Positions 34,221 through 47,317 of a stretch of 64,000 nt of DNA are shown one piece after another. The position numbers were made by a program, and so were the translations under genes. The DNA comes from Pseudomonadota bacterium (GTDB lineage Bacteria > Pseudomonadota > Alphaproteobacteria > Acetobacterales > Acetobacteraceae): positions 1 through 64,000 of the forward strand of contig JAJYYH010000036.1 in assembly GCA_021801255.1 (NCBI GenBank), given 5' to 3'. Position 1 is the first letter of the stretch. Every line of letters begins with the position of its first letter. Below the pieces are notes generated by a model that worked only from the letters and a program-made list of their open reading frames with translations, had not been told where the DNA came from and did no database searches.

Positions 34221-35658
34221 CCTGATCCAGGGTCTCGCCCTCGCGACGGCACCGCTGCCAGCGGTTGAAGTGCGCGCCATCACCGCCGATAGCCGCGCGG
34301 TGCGGCCTGGCGTCCTGTTCGCCGCCCTGCCCGGCGCGCGCCAGGATGGCCGACGCTTCATCGCCGAGGCCGTGGCTAAGGGCGCCGTCGCCGTGCTGGC
34401 GCCCCCCGACACACCCTGGCCCGAAGGCGTGGCCCGCGTCCCGCTGCTCCAGAGCGGCAATCCCCGCCAGGCCCTGGCGCGGATCGCCGCCCGGCTGGCC
34501 GGCGCCCAACCGAAAATCATCGCCGCCGTCACCGGCACCAACGGCAAGACCAGTACCGTCGAGTTTCTCCGCCAGATCTGGGATTTTGCCGGGCAGCGCG
34601 CGGCAAGCCTCGGCACGCTCGGCCTGATGGCCCGGGACATGCCGCCGCAACCCGGCCTCACCACCCCCGATCCGGTGCGGCTGGCCGAGACGCTCGCCTC
34701 CCTCGCGCGGGCCGGTGTCGATCACCTCGCCTGCGAGGCCTCCTCGCACGGGCTCGATCAATACCGGCTCGACGGCGTGCGGCTGGCCGCTGGCGGCTTC
34801 ACCAATTTTACCCGCGACCATCTCGACTACCACCCCGGCATGGCGGCCTATCGCGCCGCCAAGCTCCGCCTGTTCGCGGAATTGCTGCCCGCGGGCGCGC
34901 CGGCGGCGTTTTCCCGCGCGCTCGATGGCGAAACCACCGCCGCCCTCGGCGAGATCGCCGCCCGCCGCCGCCTGCGCCTGATCGCGGTCGGCGAGGGAGA
35001 AGCTGATTTCGCCATCGAGCGCGCCCAGGCGCTGCCCGAGGGGCAGGAGATCGTGCTCCGCGCGGGCGGCACCCGCCGCGTCATCGCACTGCCGCTGGTC
35101 GGGCGCTTTCAGGCCGATAACGCCCTCCTCGCCGCCGCCCTGGCCGAGGCCCTTGGAGTGGAGAACGCCCTCGCCGCCCTGCCCCAGCTCCAGGGCGTGC
35201 GCGGGCGGCTGGAGCGGGTTGCCACCCACCAGGGGGCGGCGATCTATGTCGATTACGCCCACACCCCCGACGCGCTGGCCCGCCTGCTCGACGCCCTGCG
35301 CCCGCACACCCGAGGCCGGCTGCATCTGGTGTTCGGCGCCGGCGGCGATCGCGATCCCGGCAAGCGGCCCTTGATGGGCGCGATCGCGGCCGAGCGTGCC
35401 GATTGCGTCATCGTCACCGACGATAATCCGCGCAGCGAAAATCCCCACGCCATTCGCGCCGCCATTCGCGCCGCCTGCCCCGGCGCGCACGAAATTGGCG
35501 CCCGCGCCGAAGCGATCGCGGCGGCGATCGCGGCGCTGGCCCAGGGCGATGTCCTGGTGGTCGCCGGCAAGGGCCACGAACAGGGCCAGATCGTCGGCGA
35601 TACCGTGCTCCCCTTCGATGACAGGGCGGTGATCCGCACGCTTTTGGGGGCGGCATGA
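34207..35658 (+). CDS. murE: UDP-MurNAc-tripeptide synthetase, meso-DAP-adding
   Basis: A 483-aa Mur ligase. ATP loop VTGTNGKTSTVEF, substrate block GLTTPDPVRLAETL, EASSHGLDQYRLDG, FTNFTRDHLDYH, YAHTPDALARLL and VTDDNPRSENP. The DNPR motif is the known marker for meso-diaminopimelate rather than lysine. The start is within the end of ftsI (14-bp overlap). Confidence 0.98.
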   Translation: MQLADLIQGLALATAPLPAVEVRAITADSRAVRPGVLFAALPGARQDGRRFIAEAVAKGAVAVLAPPDTPWPEGVARVPLLQSGNPRQALARIAARLAGAQPKIIAAVTGTNGKTSTVEFLRQIWDFAGQRAASLGTLGLMARDMPPQPGLTTPDPVRLAETLASLARAGVDHLACEASSHGLDQYRLDGVRLAAGGFTNFTRDHLDYHPGMAAYRAAKLRLFAELLPAGAPAAFSRALDGETTAALGEIAARRRLRLIAVGEGEADFAIERAQALPEGQEIVLRAGGTRRVIALPLVGRFQADNALLAAALAEALGVENALAALPQLQGVRGRLERVATHQGAAIYVDYAHTPDALARLLDALRPHTRGRLHLVFGAGGDRDPGKRPLMGAIAAERADCVIVTDDNPRSENPHAIRAAIRAACPGAHEIGARAEAIAAAIAALAQGDVLVVAGKGHEQGQIVGDTVLPFDDRAVIRTLLGAA

Positions 35659-37019
35659 GCGCGCTCTGGGAGGCGGCCGATCTACGCGCCGCGACGGGGG
35701 GCGTCATGGCCAGCGCATTCGCCGCGAACGGCGTGGCGATCGACAGCCGTGGCCTGACGCCGGGCGATCTCTTCATCGCGCTCCGCGCGGCGCGCGACGG
35801 CCATGATTTCGTCACCGCAGCGCTTCGCCAGGGTGCCGCCGGCGCCATGGTCGATCATCGCCCCGCCGATCTGCCGAGCGATGCGCCGCTGCTGCTGGTG
35901 AAGGACACGCAAGCCGGGCTCACCGCGCTCGGCGCCTATGGCCGGACGCGCGCCACGGGCAAGGTGTTCGCCATCACCGGCAGCGTCGGCAAAACCACCA
36001 CCAAGGAAATGCTGCGCGCTATTCTGGCCACGCAAACCACGGTGCATGCAGCGGAAGCCTCGCACAACAACCAGTGGGGCGTGCCGCTGACCTTGGCGCG
36101 CCTGCCGCCCGATCGTGGCGCCGCGGTGGTCGAGATCGGCATGAACCATGCGGGCGAGATTTTGCCGCTCGCCCGCCTCGCCCGCCCGCACGCCGCCATC
36201 ATCACCGCGATCGCCCCCGCCCATATCGGCAATCTCGGCAGCCTGGACGCGATCGCCCGGGAAAAAGCCTGTCTGCTCGCCGGGGTGATCGCGGGCGGGG
36301 TCGCGGTGCTGCCGGCGGAGAGCGAATTTTTGCCCCTGCTGCGCGCGGCCGCCACGGGTCTGCGGGTGATCACGTTCGGTGAACCGGGCGCGGCGCGGCT
36401 GATCGCGTTTGCCGGCGACGCCGCAGGCAGCACGGTGAGGGCGGACATCGGCGGGCGGGAATTTACCTTCCGCCTGGGTCTCGCCGGGCGCCCGATGGCG
36501 CTCAATGCGCTGGCCGCGCTCGCCGCCGCCACGGCACTCGGCTTCGATCCCGAGATCGGCGCCGCCGCGCTGGCCGATTTTCGCGGGCTTGCCGGGCGCG
36601 GCGCGCGGCGCCCAATCCGGCTGCCAAAGGGCGGCACCGCGACGCTGATCGACGAAAGCTACAACGCCTCGCCCGCCGCGATGCGCGCCGCACTCGCGGT
36701 GCTGGCGCTGCAAAAAGGGCGCCGCGTCGCGGTGCTCGGCGACATGCTCGAACTCGGCGCGGCGGGCGCTGCCGAACACGCGGCGCTCGCCGCCGCGGCG
36801 GCATCGAGCGCCGATCTGGTGTTCGCCTGCGGCCCCTTGATGCGGCAGCTTTTTGCCGCCATCCCGGCCGCACAGCAGGGCGCCTACGCGCCCGATTCAG
36901 CAAGCCTGGCGCCGCTCCTCGAGGCCAGCCTCGGTGCGGGCGACGTGGTGCTGGTGAAAGGCAGCCTGGGCAGCCGGATGCGCGTCATCACCGCGCGCCT
37001 GGAAGGGGAGCAGCGCTGA
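35655..37019 (+). CDS. murF: UDP-MurNAc-tripeptide D-alanyl-D-alanine ligase
   Basis: A 454-aa Mur ligase that adds D-Ala-D-Ala to the precursor. Seen: [37 protein letters not shown] (ATP loop), [29 protein letters not shown] and [15 protein letters not shown]. Overlaps murE by 4 bases and mraY by 1. Confidence 0.98.
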   Translation: MSALWEAADLRAATGGVMASAFAANGVAIDSRGLTPGDLFIALRAARDGHDFVTAALRQGAAGAMVDHRPADLPSDAPLLLVKDTQAGLTALGAYGRTRATGKVFAITGSVGKTTTKEMLRAILATQTTVHAAEASHNNQWGVPLTLARLPPDRGAAVVEIGMNHAGEILPLARLARPHAAIITAIAPAHIGNLGSLDAIAREKACLLAGVIAGGVAVLPAESEFLPLLRAAATGLRVITFGEPGAARLIAFAGDAAGSTVRADIGGREFTFRLGLAGRPMALNALAALAAATALGFDPEIGAAALADFRGLAGRGARRPIRLPKGGTATLIDESYNASPAAMRAALAVLALQKGRRVAVLGDMLELGAAGAAEHAALAAAAASSADLVFACGPLMRQLFAAIPAAQQGAYAPDSASLAPLLEASLGAGDVVLVKGSLGSRMRVITARLEGEQR

Positions 37020-38107
37020 TGCTCTACGATCTCGCGCATCCCCTGGCGGAGCATTTCCTGCTTTTCAATCTGCTGCGCTACCTCACCTTCCGCTCGGGTG
37101 CGGCCTGCCTCACCGCGCTCGCCGTGAGCTTCATCATCGGCCCGGGGCTGATCCGCTGGCTGAAATCGGTGCAGCACCAGGGCCAGCCGATCCGCGATGA
37201 CGGGCCGGCGCGCCATTTGATCGAGAAAAAAGGCACGCCGACCATGGGCGGCGTCTTGATCCTGGTGGCCCTGATCACCTCGACGCTGCTCTGGGCCGAT
37301 CTCGGCAACCCCTATGTCTGGGTGGTGATGGGGCTGACCCTCGGCTATGGCGTGCTCGGCTTCGCCGATGATTTCCTCAAGCTCAGCCGGCGCAACGTGC
37401 GCGGCGTGCCGGGGCGGGTGAAACTGCTTGCCCAAAGCCTGCTCGGCGTGCTCGCCGCATTCGCCGTCATGCAGATCACCCATCCCCCCCTCGGTTCCGG
37501 CGTAACCTTGCCTTTGTTCAAGGATGTGCTGATCCCGCTTGGCATTTTCTTTCCCGTCTTCGGCGCCTTCGTGATGGTCGGGGCGTCGAACGCGGTCAAT
37601 CTCACCGATGGGCTGGATGGGCTGGCGATCGTGCCGACGATCATCGCCGCCGGCGTTTTCGGCCTGATTTCCTATCTCGTCGGCAACCGGCTGTTCGCCG
37701 AATACCTGCAATTGCACCATGTCCCCGGGGTCGGCGAACTCGCGGTGTTCTGTTCGGCGCTGATCGGCGCGGGGCTTGGGTTCCTGTGGTTCAATGCGCC
37801 GCCGGCGGCGGTGTTCATGGGCGATACCGGCAGCCTTGCCTTGGGCGGCGCCCTGGGGGCGGTCGCGGTTGCGACCAAGCACGAGATCGTGCTGATGATC
37901 GTGGGTGGTCTTTTCGTCGTCGAGACGGTCTCGGTGATTATCCAGGTTTTCTGGTTCAAGCGCACCGGGCGGCGGGTGTTCCTGATGGCGCCGTTGCATC
38001 ACCATTTCGAAAAAAAGGGCTGGGCGGAAGCGACGATCGTCATCCGTTTCTGGATTATTTCCATGATCCTCGCCCTCGCCGGGCTGGCGACGCTGAAAAT
38101 CCGATGA
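37019..38107 (+). CDS. mraY: Phospho-N-acetylmuramoyl-pentapeptide transferase
   Basis: A 362-aa polytopic membrane enzyme forming lipid I from undecaprenyl phosphate (the product line of uppS). Motifs: [25 protein letters not shown] (Asp pair), [39 protein letters not shown], and [13 protein letters not shown]. About ten hydrophobic segments; normal length. Confidence 0.99.
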   Translation: MLYDLAHPLAEHFLLFNLLRYLTFRSGAACLTALAVSFIIGPGLIRWLKSVQHQGQPIRDDGPARHLIEKKGTPTMGGVLILVALITSTLLWADLGNPYVWVVMGLTLGYGVLGFADDFLKLSRRNVRGVPGRVKLLAQSLLGVLAAFAVMQITHPPLGSGVTLPLFKDVLIPLGIFFPVFGAFVMVGASNAVNLTDGLDGLAIVPTIIAAGVFGLISYLVGNRLFAEYLQLHHVPGVGELAVFCSALIGAGLGFLWFNAPPAAVFMGDTGSLALGGALGAVAVATKHEIVLMIVGGLFVVETVSVIIQVFWFKRTGRRVFLMAPLHHHFEKKGWAEATIVIRFWIISMILALAGLATLKIR

Positions 38108-39462
38108 GCGGCTGGGGCAGGATTTTCCGCGATCAGCGCATCGCCGTGCTCGGCCTCGGGCGCAACGGCCTGCCGGCGGCGCGGGCGCTGGCCGCGATGG
38201 GCGCCGATGTCATCGCCTGGGACGATTTTCCCGCGGCCCGCGCCGCCGCCGAGGACGCCGGCATCCGCGTCGCCCCGCTCACCCCGGCGGGCTGGGACGC
38301 GCTGTTGCTCTCGCCCGGCATTCCGCACCGCCTGCCCCGGCCGCACCCGCTCGCCGCCGCCTTTCACGATGCCGGCATCGCGATCGTTTGCGATGCCGAG
38401 TTGTTGTTCCGCGCCGTGCGCGGCCTCGGCTCGCGCGCCAAATTCGTGGGCATCACCGGCACCAACGGCAAATCGACCACCACGGCGCTGCTCGCCCACA
38501 TCCTCGGTGCGGCCGGGCGGGCGCATGCGGCGGGCGGCAATCTCGGCCCCGCCGCACTCGCGCTGCCGCTTTTGCCCGATGACGGCGTCTATGTTCTCGA
38601 AATGTCGTCCTATCTGCTGGAGCGTCTCGCAACGCTGCGTTTCGATGCCGCCGCCTTGCTCAATCTTTCGCCCGATCATCTCGACCGGCACGGCGACATG
38701 GCGGGCTATCGTGCCGCGAAAGCGCATGTCTTTGATCGTCAGACCGCCGCGGATTGGGCGGTGATCGGCATCGATGACGACGACACGCGCGCTTTCGCCG
38801 ATGAAGCGAGGGCCGCGCGCACGCTCCGCATTTCCGGCTCGATGCCCGCCGATGTCTGGGCCGATGGCACGGCTTTGCGCGATGCTCAAGGCGTCCTCGT
38901 CGATCTCGCAGAGGCGCGCGCCTTGCCGGGGACGCACAACGCGCAGAACGCGGCGGCGGCTTTCGCGTTGGCCGGCGCGCTCGACCTGCCGCGCGCGGCG
39001 ATCGCGGCGGGTATTTCGAGCTATCCCGGCCTGCCGCATCGCCAGGAAAAAATCGCCGAGATCGCCGGCACCGTCTTCATCAATGACAGCAAGGCAACGA
39101 ACGCCGACTCCGCCGCGCGGGCGCTTGCCTGCTATCCGCGCATCGTCTGGATCGCCGGGGGCATCGCCAAGGCCGGCGGGATCGCGCCGCTCGCGCCGTT
39201 TTTCCCGCGCCTCGCCGAGGTCTTGCTGATCGGGCGCGATGCCCCGGTTTTCGCCGCAACGCTCGCCGCGCACGGCGTTGCCCAGCGCATCGTTGCGACC
39301 TTGGAAAACGCGGTGCCCGCCGCCTTCGCCCGCGCCCGCGCAACGGGTGCCGTCGTGCTGCTCTCGCCGGCCGCCGCGAGTTTCGACCAGTTCGCGAATT
39401 TCGAGGCGCGCGGCGACAAATTTCGCGCGCTGGTCCTTGAACTCGCGCGTGGTCACGCCTGA
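38104..39462 (+). CDS. murD: UDP-MurNAc-L-alanine:D-glutamate ligase
   Basis: A 452-aa Mur ligase. The N-terminus has [17 protein letters not shown], then SPGIPHRLP, the ATP loop [41 protein letters not shown] and [17 protein letters not shown]. The start ATG overlaps the mraY stop (ATGA). Usual length. Confidence 0.98.
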   Translation: MSGWGRIFRDQRIAVLGLGRNGLPAARALAAMGADVIAWDDFPAARAAAEDAGIRVAPLTPAGWDALLLSPGIPHRLPRPHPLAAAFHDAGIAIVCDAELLFRAVRGLGSRAKFVGITGTNGKSTTTALLAHILGAAGRAHAAGGNLGPAALALPLLPDDGVYVLEMSSYLLERLATLRFDAAALLNLSPDHLDRHGDMAGYRAAKAHVFDRQTAADWAVIGIDDDDTRAFADEARAARTLRISGSMPADVWADGTALRDAQGVLVDLAEARALPGTHNAQNAAAAFALAGALDLPRAAIAAGISSYPGLPHRQEKIAEIAGTVFINDSKATNADSAARALACYPRIVWIAGGIAKAGGIAPLAPFFPRLAEVLLIGRDAPVFAATLAAHGVAQRIVATLENAVPAAFARARATGAVVLLSPAAASFDQFANFEARGDKFRALVLELARGHA

Positions 39463-40583
39463 TGCCCGCCCTTTCGCGCGCCGATACCTCGCTTTTTGGC
39501 CGCTGGTGGTGGACCATCGACCGGCTCACGCTGCTCGCGCTCGGCGTGCTCATCGGCTTCGGCTATGTGATGATGCTGGCGGCGAGCCCGGCGGTCGCCG
39601 AGCGCATCGGCGAAGCGCGCGACGCGCTGATCCTGAAGCAGGTGGTGTTTCTGGCACTGGCCGGGCTGATCATCACGCTCGCCTCGCTGCTCTCGCCGCG
39701 CGGCGTGCGCAGGCTGGCGCTGCTGGGCGGGATCATCGCGCTCGCGCTGACCGCGCTCACGCTGTTCAAGGGCGTCGAGATCAAGGGCGCGCGGCGCTGG
39801 ATCGCGCTGCCCGGGATGTCGCTACAGCCGAGCGAGTTTTTGAAACCCTGCTTCGCCGTCATCGCCGCCTGGCTGATCGCCGAGGCGCGCCGTCGCCCAC
39901 GCCTGCCCGGCATGCTGATCGCGACCGCGCTTTACGCGGTGATCGCGCTGCTTCTGAAATCGCAGCCCGATATCGGCATGTTGACGGTGATCACCGCGGT
40001 GTTTCTGGCACAGCTCTATCTTGGCGGGCTCAATCTCTTCGTGTTCGCGCTGTGCCTCGCCGGCACCGGCGGGGCGGGGGTCGCGGCCTATGTCTTTTTC
40101 CCGCACGTGCAGAGCCGCATCGCGCGGTTTCTCGATCCTGGCAAGGGCGATCACTACCAGATCACCACCGCGCTCGAGGCCTTCGGCAATGGCGGGCTGT
40201 TCGGGCGCGGCCCCGGCGAGGGGCGGATCAAGGATCTGCTGCCCGATGCCCATGCCGATTTCGTCTTCGCGGTGGCCGGAGAGGAATTCGGTTTTGTCGT
40301 CTGTCTGGCGCTGCTCGGCATCTTCGCCTTCATCGTCGTGCGTGGCCTGCTGCGTCTGATCGCGGAGAACGATCTTTTCGTCATCCTGGCCGCCGCCGGG
40401 CTGATCATCAGTTTCGGCCTGCAGGCCTTCGTCAACATGGCCTCCTCGCTGCATCTCATCCCGACCAAGGGCATGACGCTGCCCTTCGTTTCCTATGGCG
40501 GCTCCTCGGTGCTCGCGGTCGCACTCGGCATGGGCATGCTGCTGGCGCTGACCCGCAGGCGCCACCACGGCGATGCGCCATGA
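39462..40583 (+). CDS. ftsW: Peptidoglycan glycosyltransferase FtsW
   Basis: A 373-aa SEDS-family polymerase with about ten membrane helices. Conserved: KGARRWIALPGMSLQPSEF, LKSQPDIGMLTVI, and the C-terminal SLHLIPTKGMTLPFVSYGGSSV. It polymerises septal glycan with FtsI as partner. One-base overlap with murD. Confidence 0.98.
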   Translation: MPALSRADTSLFGRWWWTIDRLTLLALGVLIGFGYVMMLAASPAVAERIGEARDALILKQVVFLALAGLIITLASLLSPRGVRRLALLGGIIALALTALTLFKGVEIKGARRWIALPGMSLQPSEFLKPCFAVIAAWLIAEARRRPRLPGMLIATALYAVIALLLKSQPDIGMLTVITAVFLAQLYLGGLNLFVFALCLAGTGGAGVAAYVFFPHVQSRIARFLDPGKGDHYQITTALEAFGNGGLFGRGPGEGRIKDLLPDAHADFVFAVAGEEFGFVVCLALLGIFAFIVVRGLLRLIAENDLFVILAAAGLIISFGLQAFVNMASSLHLIPTKGMTLPFVSYGGSSVLAVALGMGMLLALTRRRHHGDAP

Positions 40584-40593
40584 AGGGGAAAGC

Positions 40594-41729
40594 ATGATGC
40601 GCGGGCCGATGGCGCGGCCGATCATCCTCGCCGCCGGCGGCACGGCGGGGCATTTTTTCCCCGCCGAGGCGCTCGCCGGCGAACTCATCGCGCGGGGGCA
40701 TCGGGTGGTGCTGTTCACCGATGCGCGCACGGGGGTACCGCAGGCGGGCGTCTTCGCCGGGCGGGAGTGTTTCGTCATCCCCGGCGCCGGGCTGGCCGGG
40801 CGCGGTCCCTGGCGCGGCATGGCCGCGATCGCGCGGCTGGTCGGCGGCGTGCTCGCGGCGCGGCGTCTCTTCTTGCGGCTGCGGCCGGCGGCGTTGGTGG
40901 CGTTCGGCGGCTATCCGGCGGTCGCCCCGGTGCTCGCCGCGCGCTTCCTGCGCCCACGCCCGCCGGTGCTGCTGCATGAGCAGAACGCCGTGCTCGGCCG
41001 CGCCAACCGTTTTCTCGTCCGCCGCGCAACCGCCCTCGCCGTGAGTTTTCCGGCAACCCAGCGCCTGCCCCCCGGGGTGACGCCCACGTTCACCGGCAAT
41101 CCGGTGCGCCCGGCCGTGGCCGCGCTGGCCGGCGCCCCCTACGCGCCGGCCGGCGCCACGGATGAAATCCGCCTCCTCGTGCTCGGCGGCTCGCTCGGCG
41201 CGCGGGTGATGAGCGATGTCGTGCCAGGGGCGCTCGCGCTTCTCCCTGATCCCCTGCGGGCCCGGCTCCGCCTTGCGCAGCAATGCCGCGCCGAGGATCT
41301 CGTAAGGGTGCGCGACGCCTATCGGCGGAGCGGCATCGCCGCCGAACTTGCGCCCTTCATCGCCGATCTGCCGGCGCGGTTGGCTGACGCCCATCTCGTC
41401 ATCGCCCGCGCCGGCGCCTCGACGGTTGCCGAACTCGCCGCCCTCGGCCGCCCGGCGATCCTGGTGCCGCTGCCGAGCGCGATTGACGACCATCAAACCG
41501 CCAACGCGCGCGCCCTGGAAGCCGCCGGCGGGGCATTGCTGATGGCCGAGGCCGGGCTCTCCGTGGACAGCCTCGCCGCCGCCCTCGCGGCGCTGCTCGG
41601 CGATCCGGCCCGCCTCCGCGTGATGGCCACGGGCGCCGGCGCGCTCGGCCGGGTCGGGGCGGCCGCCCTGCTCGCCGATCTCACCGAGCACCACCTCGCC
41701 CCGGATCAGGCCGGGATGGAGAGGGTGCG

Positions 41730-41733
<4 letters not shown>
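40594..41733 (+). CDS. murG: UDP-GlcNAc:lipid I N-acetylglucosaminyltransferase
   Basis: A 379-aa GT28 enzyme making lipid II at the inner-membrane face. Seen: [70 protein letters not shown] and [17 protein letters not shown]. The start at 40594 follows aaggggaaagc; in-frame ATGs at 40573 and 40609 are alternatives. Confidence 0.98.
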
Positions 41734-43162
<1,429 letters not shown>

Positions 43163-43166
<4 letters not shown>

Positions 43167-44080
43167 CCGCGACCCTCGCCCTGCCGCCGCTCCGCGGGCG
43201 CATCACGCCAGGCGCGGCCCTTGCACCCTTCACCTGGTTTCGCGTCGGCGGGCCGGCGGAATATCTCATCCGCCCGGCGGATGCCGAGGATCTCGCTGCC
43301 CTGCTCAAGGCGCTCCCCGAGGAAATGCCGGTCGGCGTCATCGGCGCCGCCTCCAACCTCATCATCCGTGATGGCGGGCTGCCCGGGGTGGTGCTGCGGC
43401 TCGGGCGCGGCTTCGGCGAGATCGTGAGCGAAGCGGATGGCGTGATCGCCGGGGGGGCGGTGCTCGATGCGACGCTCGCCGCGGCCGCCGCCGCGGCTGG
43501 GCTCGGCGGGCTCGAATTCCTGGCCGGCATTCCCGGCACGATCGGCGGCGCGGTCGCGATGAATGCCGGGGCCTATGGCGGCGATATCGCCGGCGTGCTC
43601 GACTGGGCCGAGATCGTGACCCGCGGCGGCGAGACGATCCGGCTGACCTCCGCCGATCTCGGCTTCGCCTATCGCCACGCCACCCTGCTTCCCGGCGCCG
43701 TGGTGCTGCGCGCCCGCCTCCGCGCCACGCCCGATGCGCCGGACGCGATCGCGGCGCGGATCGGCGAAATCCGTGCCCGTCGCGCGGCGACCCAGCCGAT
43801 CCGTGCCCGCACCGGCGGCTCGACCTTCCGCAATCCCGCGTCGGGCGAAAGCTCGCTCAAGGCCTGGGAGCTGATCGCCGCCGCCGGCTGTCGCGGCCTC
43901 ACCCGGGGCGGCGCGATGGTTTCGGAAAAACACTGCAATTTCCTCATCAACACCGGCGCGGCCACGGCCGCCGAGCTGGAGGGGCTCGGCGAGGAGGTGA
44001 GGACGCGGGTGCGGGAGGCGACCGGGGTTGCGCTGGAGTGGGAAATCCGCCGCCTCGGCCGGCCCGGCGTGCGGCCATGA
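43163..44080 (+). CDS. murB: UDP-N-acetylenolpyruvoylglucosamine reductase
   Basis: A 305-aa FAD enzyme reducing UDP-GlcNAc-enolpyruvate to UDP-MurNAc. Seen: [59 protein letters not shown], and TGGSTFRNP with the catalytic Ser. The start is fixed by the ATGA overlap with murC; long upstream in-frame sequence is a shadow of murC. Confidence 0.98.
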
Positions 44081-44994
44081 AGCAAGTTGCCGTGCTCCAT
44101 GGCGGGATTTCCGCCGAGCGCGAGGTCAGCCTCGCCTCCGGCCGCCAGGTCATCGGCGCCCTGGAAACGGCAGGCTATGCGGTGCGCGGGATCGAGGCCG
44201 GGCCCGATCTCGCCGCCCTCATCGCCGCCCTTACCCCCGCGCCGGACGTGGTGTTCAACGCGCTGCACGGGCGCTTCGGCGAGGATGGCGCGATCCAGGG
44301 GGTGCTGGAATGGCTCGGTATTCCCTATACCCATTCCGGCGTGCTCGCCTCGGCGATGGCGATGGACAAGGCGCGGGCGCGGGCGGTGTTCGCCGCGGCC
44401 GGCCTGCCGCTCGCGGCGGGGAAAGTGGTGACGATCGGCGATCTCGCGCGCGCCGATCCGCTGCCGCCGCCTTATGTCGTCAAGCCGCTGAACGAGGGTT
44501 CCTCGGTCGGCGTCGAGATCGTGCGCGCGGGAGACAACCGCCGCGCCGCGATCGCCGCCGCCTGGCGGTTCGGCGCAACCGCCTTGGTCGAGGCGTTCAT
44601 TCCGGGACGCGAAATCACCGTCGGCGTGCTCGAGGACCGGGCGCTGACCGTGACCGAAATCCTCCCCGCCGCCGGATTCTACGATTACCGCGCGAAATAC
44701 ACCGAAGGCGGTTCGCGCCATGTCCTGCCGGCGGCGATCCACGGCGCGGCGTTCGATCAGGCGCTGGAAGTGGCCGTGGCCGCGCATCGGGCGCTCGGCT
44801 GCCGGGGCGCGAGCCGCGCCGATTTCCGCTACGACGACACCTCGGGCGAGCCCGGACGGCTGGTGCTGCTGGAAGTGAACACCCAGCCGGGCATGACCGC
44901 GACCTCGCTCTTGCCCGAGCAGGCGGCGCTCATGGGCATCGATTTTCCCGCGCTCTGCGCCTGGATGGTGGAGCGGGCGGCATGCCGCGTGTAG
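44077..44994 (+). CDS. ddl: D-alanine:D-alanine ligase
   Basis: A 305-aa ATP-grasp enzyme making the dipeptide used by MurF. VAVLHGGISAEREVSLASG, NALHGRFGEDGAIQG, YVVKPLNEGSSVGVEIV and VLLEVNTQPGMTATSL are diagnostic. The start lies in the ATGA overlap with murB. Normal length. Confidence 0.98.
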   Translation: MKQVAVLHGGISAEREVSLASGRQVIGALETAGYAVRGIEAGPDLAALIAALTPAPDVVFNALHGRFGEDGAIQGVLEWLGIPYTHSGVLASAMAMDKARARAVFAAAGLPLAAGKVVTIGDLARADPLPPPYVVKPLNEGSSVGVEIVRAGDNRRAAIAAAWRFGATALVEAFIPGREITVGVLEDRALTVTEILPAAGFYDYRAKYTEGGSRHVLPAAIHGAAFDQALEVAVAAHRALGCRGASRADFRYDDTSGEPGRLVLLEVNTQPGMTATSLLPEQAALMGIDFPALCAWMVERAACRV

Positions 44995-45944
44995 CGAAAA
45001 CCCCGCGCCGCGCGGCCCCTGGACGGCCGCCAGCCTGGCGCCTGCTGCTCCGCCGCGCCCGCCGCGCCACCCGCCCGGCGCTCTACGCGACCGCCCTGCT
45101 CGGCGCGGCCGGGGCGCTTGCGGTCGGCTTCCACCGGCAAACCACAACCACCGCGCCTGGCGACAGCCTGGCGGCGCGCGGCGAATGGCTCGGCCGGCTC
45201 ACCGCCGGTCTCGGGCTCAGGGTCGAGAAAGTGGTGATCGAGGGGCGTGCGAACACGCCCGAGCCGCTGGTCCGCGCCGCGCTCGGCGTGGCGCGCGGCG
45301 ATCCGCTCTATGGCGTCTCGCTCGATGCCGCGCGTGCCCGGCTCGAAAGCCTTGCCTGGGTGCAGCGCGCCGAGGTGGCACGCTTCCTCCCCGACACCAT
45401 CCTGGTACGCCTGACCGAGCGGCGGCCCTTCGCGGTGTGGCAGAACCAGGGGCGTTTCACCCTGATCGATCGCGCCGGGCGCGAGGTCGCCGACGAGGGG
45501 GTGGCGAATTTCAAGACCCTGCCGCTGGTGGTCGGCGCCGACGCCCCGGCGCATACCGCCCTGATCCTCGATCTCCTCGACAAATATCCGTCCCTCCGCG
45601 CCCGCATCAGCGCCCTGGTGCGGGTCGGCGCGCGGCGCTGGACGCTGCATCTCGGCAATGGCGTCGATGTGCTGCTGCCCGAGGGCCACGAGGCCGAGGC
45701 GCTGGCGCGGCTGATGCAGCTGCAAGCCACGTACGATCTGCTCGACCGCCGGCTCGCGATCGTCGATCTGCGCGCCCCCGACCGGCTGGTGCTGCGCGCC
45801 CTCGGCGAGGCCACGACCCCGGCCGCGCCGGGGGATGCCGGGGCGCTGCCGACGCCGCCGATCCCGGCGCCGGACACCCCGGCGCCGAACACCCCGCCAC
45901 CATCGCCGCATGGCGAGAGCGAAAGCACCGGGCGGCCGACATGA
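44982..45944 (+). CDS. ftsQ: Cell division protein FtsQ
   Basis: A 320-aa bitopic protein: basic cytoplasmic head, one helix (ALYATALLGAAGALAVGF), a POTRA domain (LRVEKVVIEGRANTPEPLVRAALGV) and the FtsQ beta domain (AEVARFLPDTILVRLTERRPFAVW, DRAGREVAD). A 40-residue Pro/Thr-rich tail with PDTPAPNTP-type repeats follows. It scaffolds FtsL/FtsB at the septum. Overlaps ddl by 13 bp. Confidence 0.96.
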   Translation: MPRVAKTPRRAAPGRPPAWRLLLRRARRATRPALYATALLGAAGALAVGFHRQTTTTAPGDSLAARGEWLGRLTAGLGLRVEKVVIEGRANTPEPLVRAALGVARGDPLYGVSLDAARARLESLAWVQRAEVARFLPDTILVRLTERRPFAVWQNQGRFTLIDRAGREVADEGVANFKTLPLVVGADAPAHTALILDLLDKYPSLRARISALVRVGARRWTLHLGNGVDVLLPEGHEAEALARLMQLQATYDLLDRRLAIVDLRAPDRLVLRALGEATTPAAPGDAGALPTPPIPAPDTPAPNTPPPSPHGESESTGRPT

Positions 45945-45954
45945 GGTTCACGCG

Positions 45955-47256
45955 ATGAACGATCTTTCCGGCCGTTTCCTGCCCCCCCTCCGCGGCGAGG
46001 AGGAAGCGCCGCCGCGGCCCCGGCTGCACCGCGCCGGCCCGTTCGGCGTGCTCGATATCGGCTCGACCAAGATCGCCTGCCTGATCGGCCGGGTCGAGAC
46101 CGACGGCACGCTGCGCGTCCTCGGCACCGGCTGGCGCCGCTCGCAGGGCGTGCGCGGCGGCGGCATCGTCGATCTGGAAGCCGCCGAGCGCGCCATTCGC
46201 GGCGCCGTGGGCGATGCCGAGAACATGGCCGACACGCGCCTGCGCGCGGTGACGCTCAATCTCTCCTGCGGCGTGCCGGAAAGTCGCCTTTTTAACGTGC
46301 AATGGGCGATCGGCGGGCGCGCGGTGACGGCGGGGGATCTCCGCCGCGTGGTGCAGGAGGGAAGGGCGCGGGCCGCCGCCGAGGGGCGCGAGACCATCCA
46401 CGCCCTGCCACTCGCCTTCAGCGCCGACGAAACCGGGGGGATCTTCGACCCCCGCGGCATGCATTGCGAGACCTTGGCGGCACGGCTCCATGTCATCGAT
46501 GCCACCACCACGGCGCTGCGCAATCTCAACGCCTGCATGGCGCGCGCCGACCTCGCCATCACCGAACTGGTCTCCGCCCCGCTCGCCGCCGGCCTCGCCT
46601 GTCTGGTCGATGACGAGCGCGAACTCGGCGCGACGCTGATCGATATGGGCGGCGGCACCACCGGGATCGCGGTGTTCGCCGAGAACCAGGTGCTGCACAC
46701 CGCGATGCTGCCCGTGGGGGGGGGGCATGTGACCAACGACATCGCGCGGCTGCTTTCGACGCCTCTCAGCCATGCCGAACGGCTCAAGACACTCTATGGC
46801 AACACCCAGACGAGCCCCGACGACGAGCGCGAATTCCTCCCCGTGCCGCTGATCGGCGAGGACGAGCACCACCTCGCCAAGGTGCCGCGCAGCCACATCA
46901 TCAGCATCATCCATCCCCGGCTCGAAGAAACCTTCGAGCTGGTCAGGGAACGCCTCGAAAGTGCCGGGCTGGCGCGCGAGGGCGGACACCGCGTGGTGCT
47001 CACCGGGGGGGCCTGCCAGATGCCCGGGGCCCGCGAACTCGCCGCCCGCGTGCTCGGCCGTCAGGTGCGGCTTGGCCGGCCGGCGCCGCTCCGCGGTCTG
47101 CCCGATCTCGTCAGCGGCCCCGCCGCCGCCACCGCCGCCGGGCTGCTCGCCTGGGCGGCGGGGGCGGGGCGGCATCTCCCGGAACTCGATTTTGTCCCGC
47201 AACGGAGTGCCGGCTGGCTCGGCCGCTTCGTCGATTTCCTGCGCGAGCGCGTCTGA
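45955..47256 (+). CDS. ftsA: Cell division protein FtsA
   Basis: A 433-aa actin-fold protein that tethers FtsZ to the membrane. [20 protein letters not shown] (phosphate 1), [14 protein letters not shown] (phosphate 2), [16 protein letters not shown], and the C-terminal amphipathic [13 protein letters not shown] for membrane binding. The start is the only suitable ATG in frame; 10 bases after ftsQ. Confidence 0.97.
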   Translation: MNDLSGRFLPPLRGEEEAPPRPRLHRAGPFGVLDIGSTKIACLIGRVETDGTLRVLGTGWRRSQGVRGGGIVDLEAAERAIRGAVGDAENMADTRLRAVTLNLSCGVPESRLFNVQWAIGGRAVTAGDLRRVVQEGRARAAAEGRETIHALPLAFSADETGGIFDPRGMHCETLAARLHVIDATTTALRNLNACMARADLAITELVSAPLAAGLACLVDDERELGATLIDMGGGTTGIAVFAENQVLHTAMLPVGGGHVTNDIARLLSTPLSHAERLKTLYGNTQTSPDDEREFLPVPLIGEDEHHLAKVPRSHIISIIHPRLEETFELVRERLESAGLAREGGHRVVLTGGACQMPGARELAARVLGRQVRLGRPAPLRGLPDLVSGPAAATAAGLLAWAAGAGRHLPELDFVPQRSAGWLGRFVDFLRERV

Positions 47257-47317
47257 TGCCGCGCCCGCGCCGCGCCCGCCATTCCCATCAACAACTCGCA
47301 AAAAGGGAGCTGTCCCG

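Noticed and set aside
31686-34664. 992-codon minus-strand open frame
   Set aside because: Antisense shadow of ftsL, ftsI and murE; no recognisable motif.
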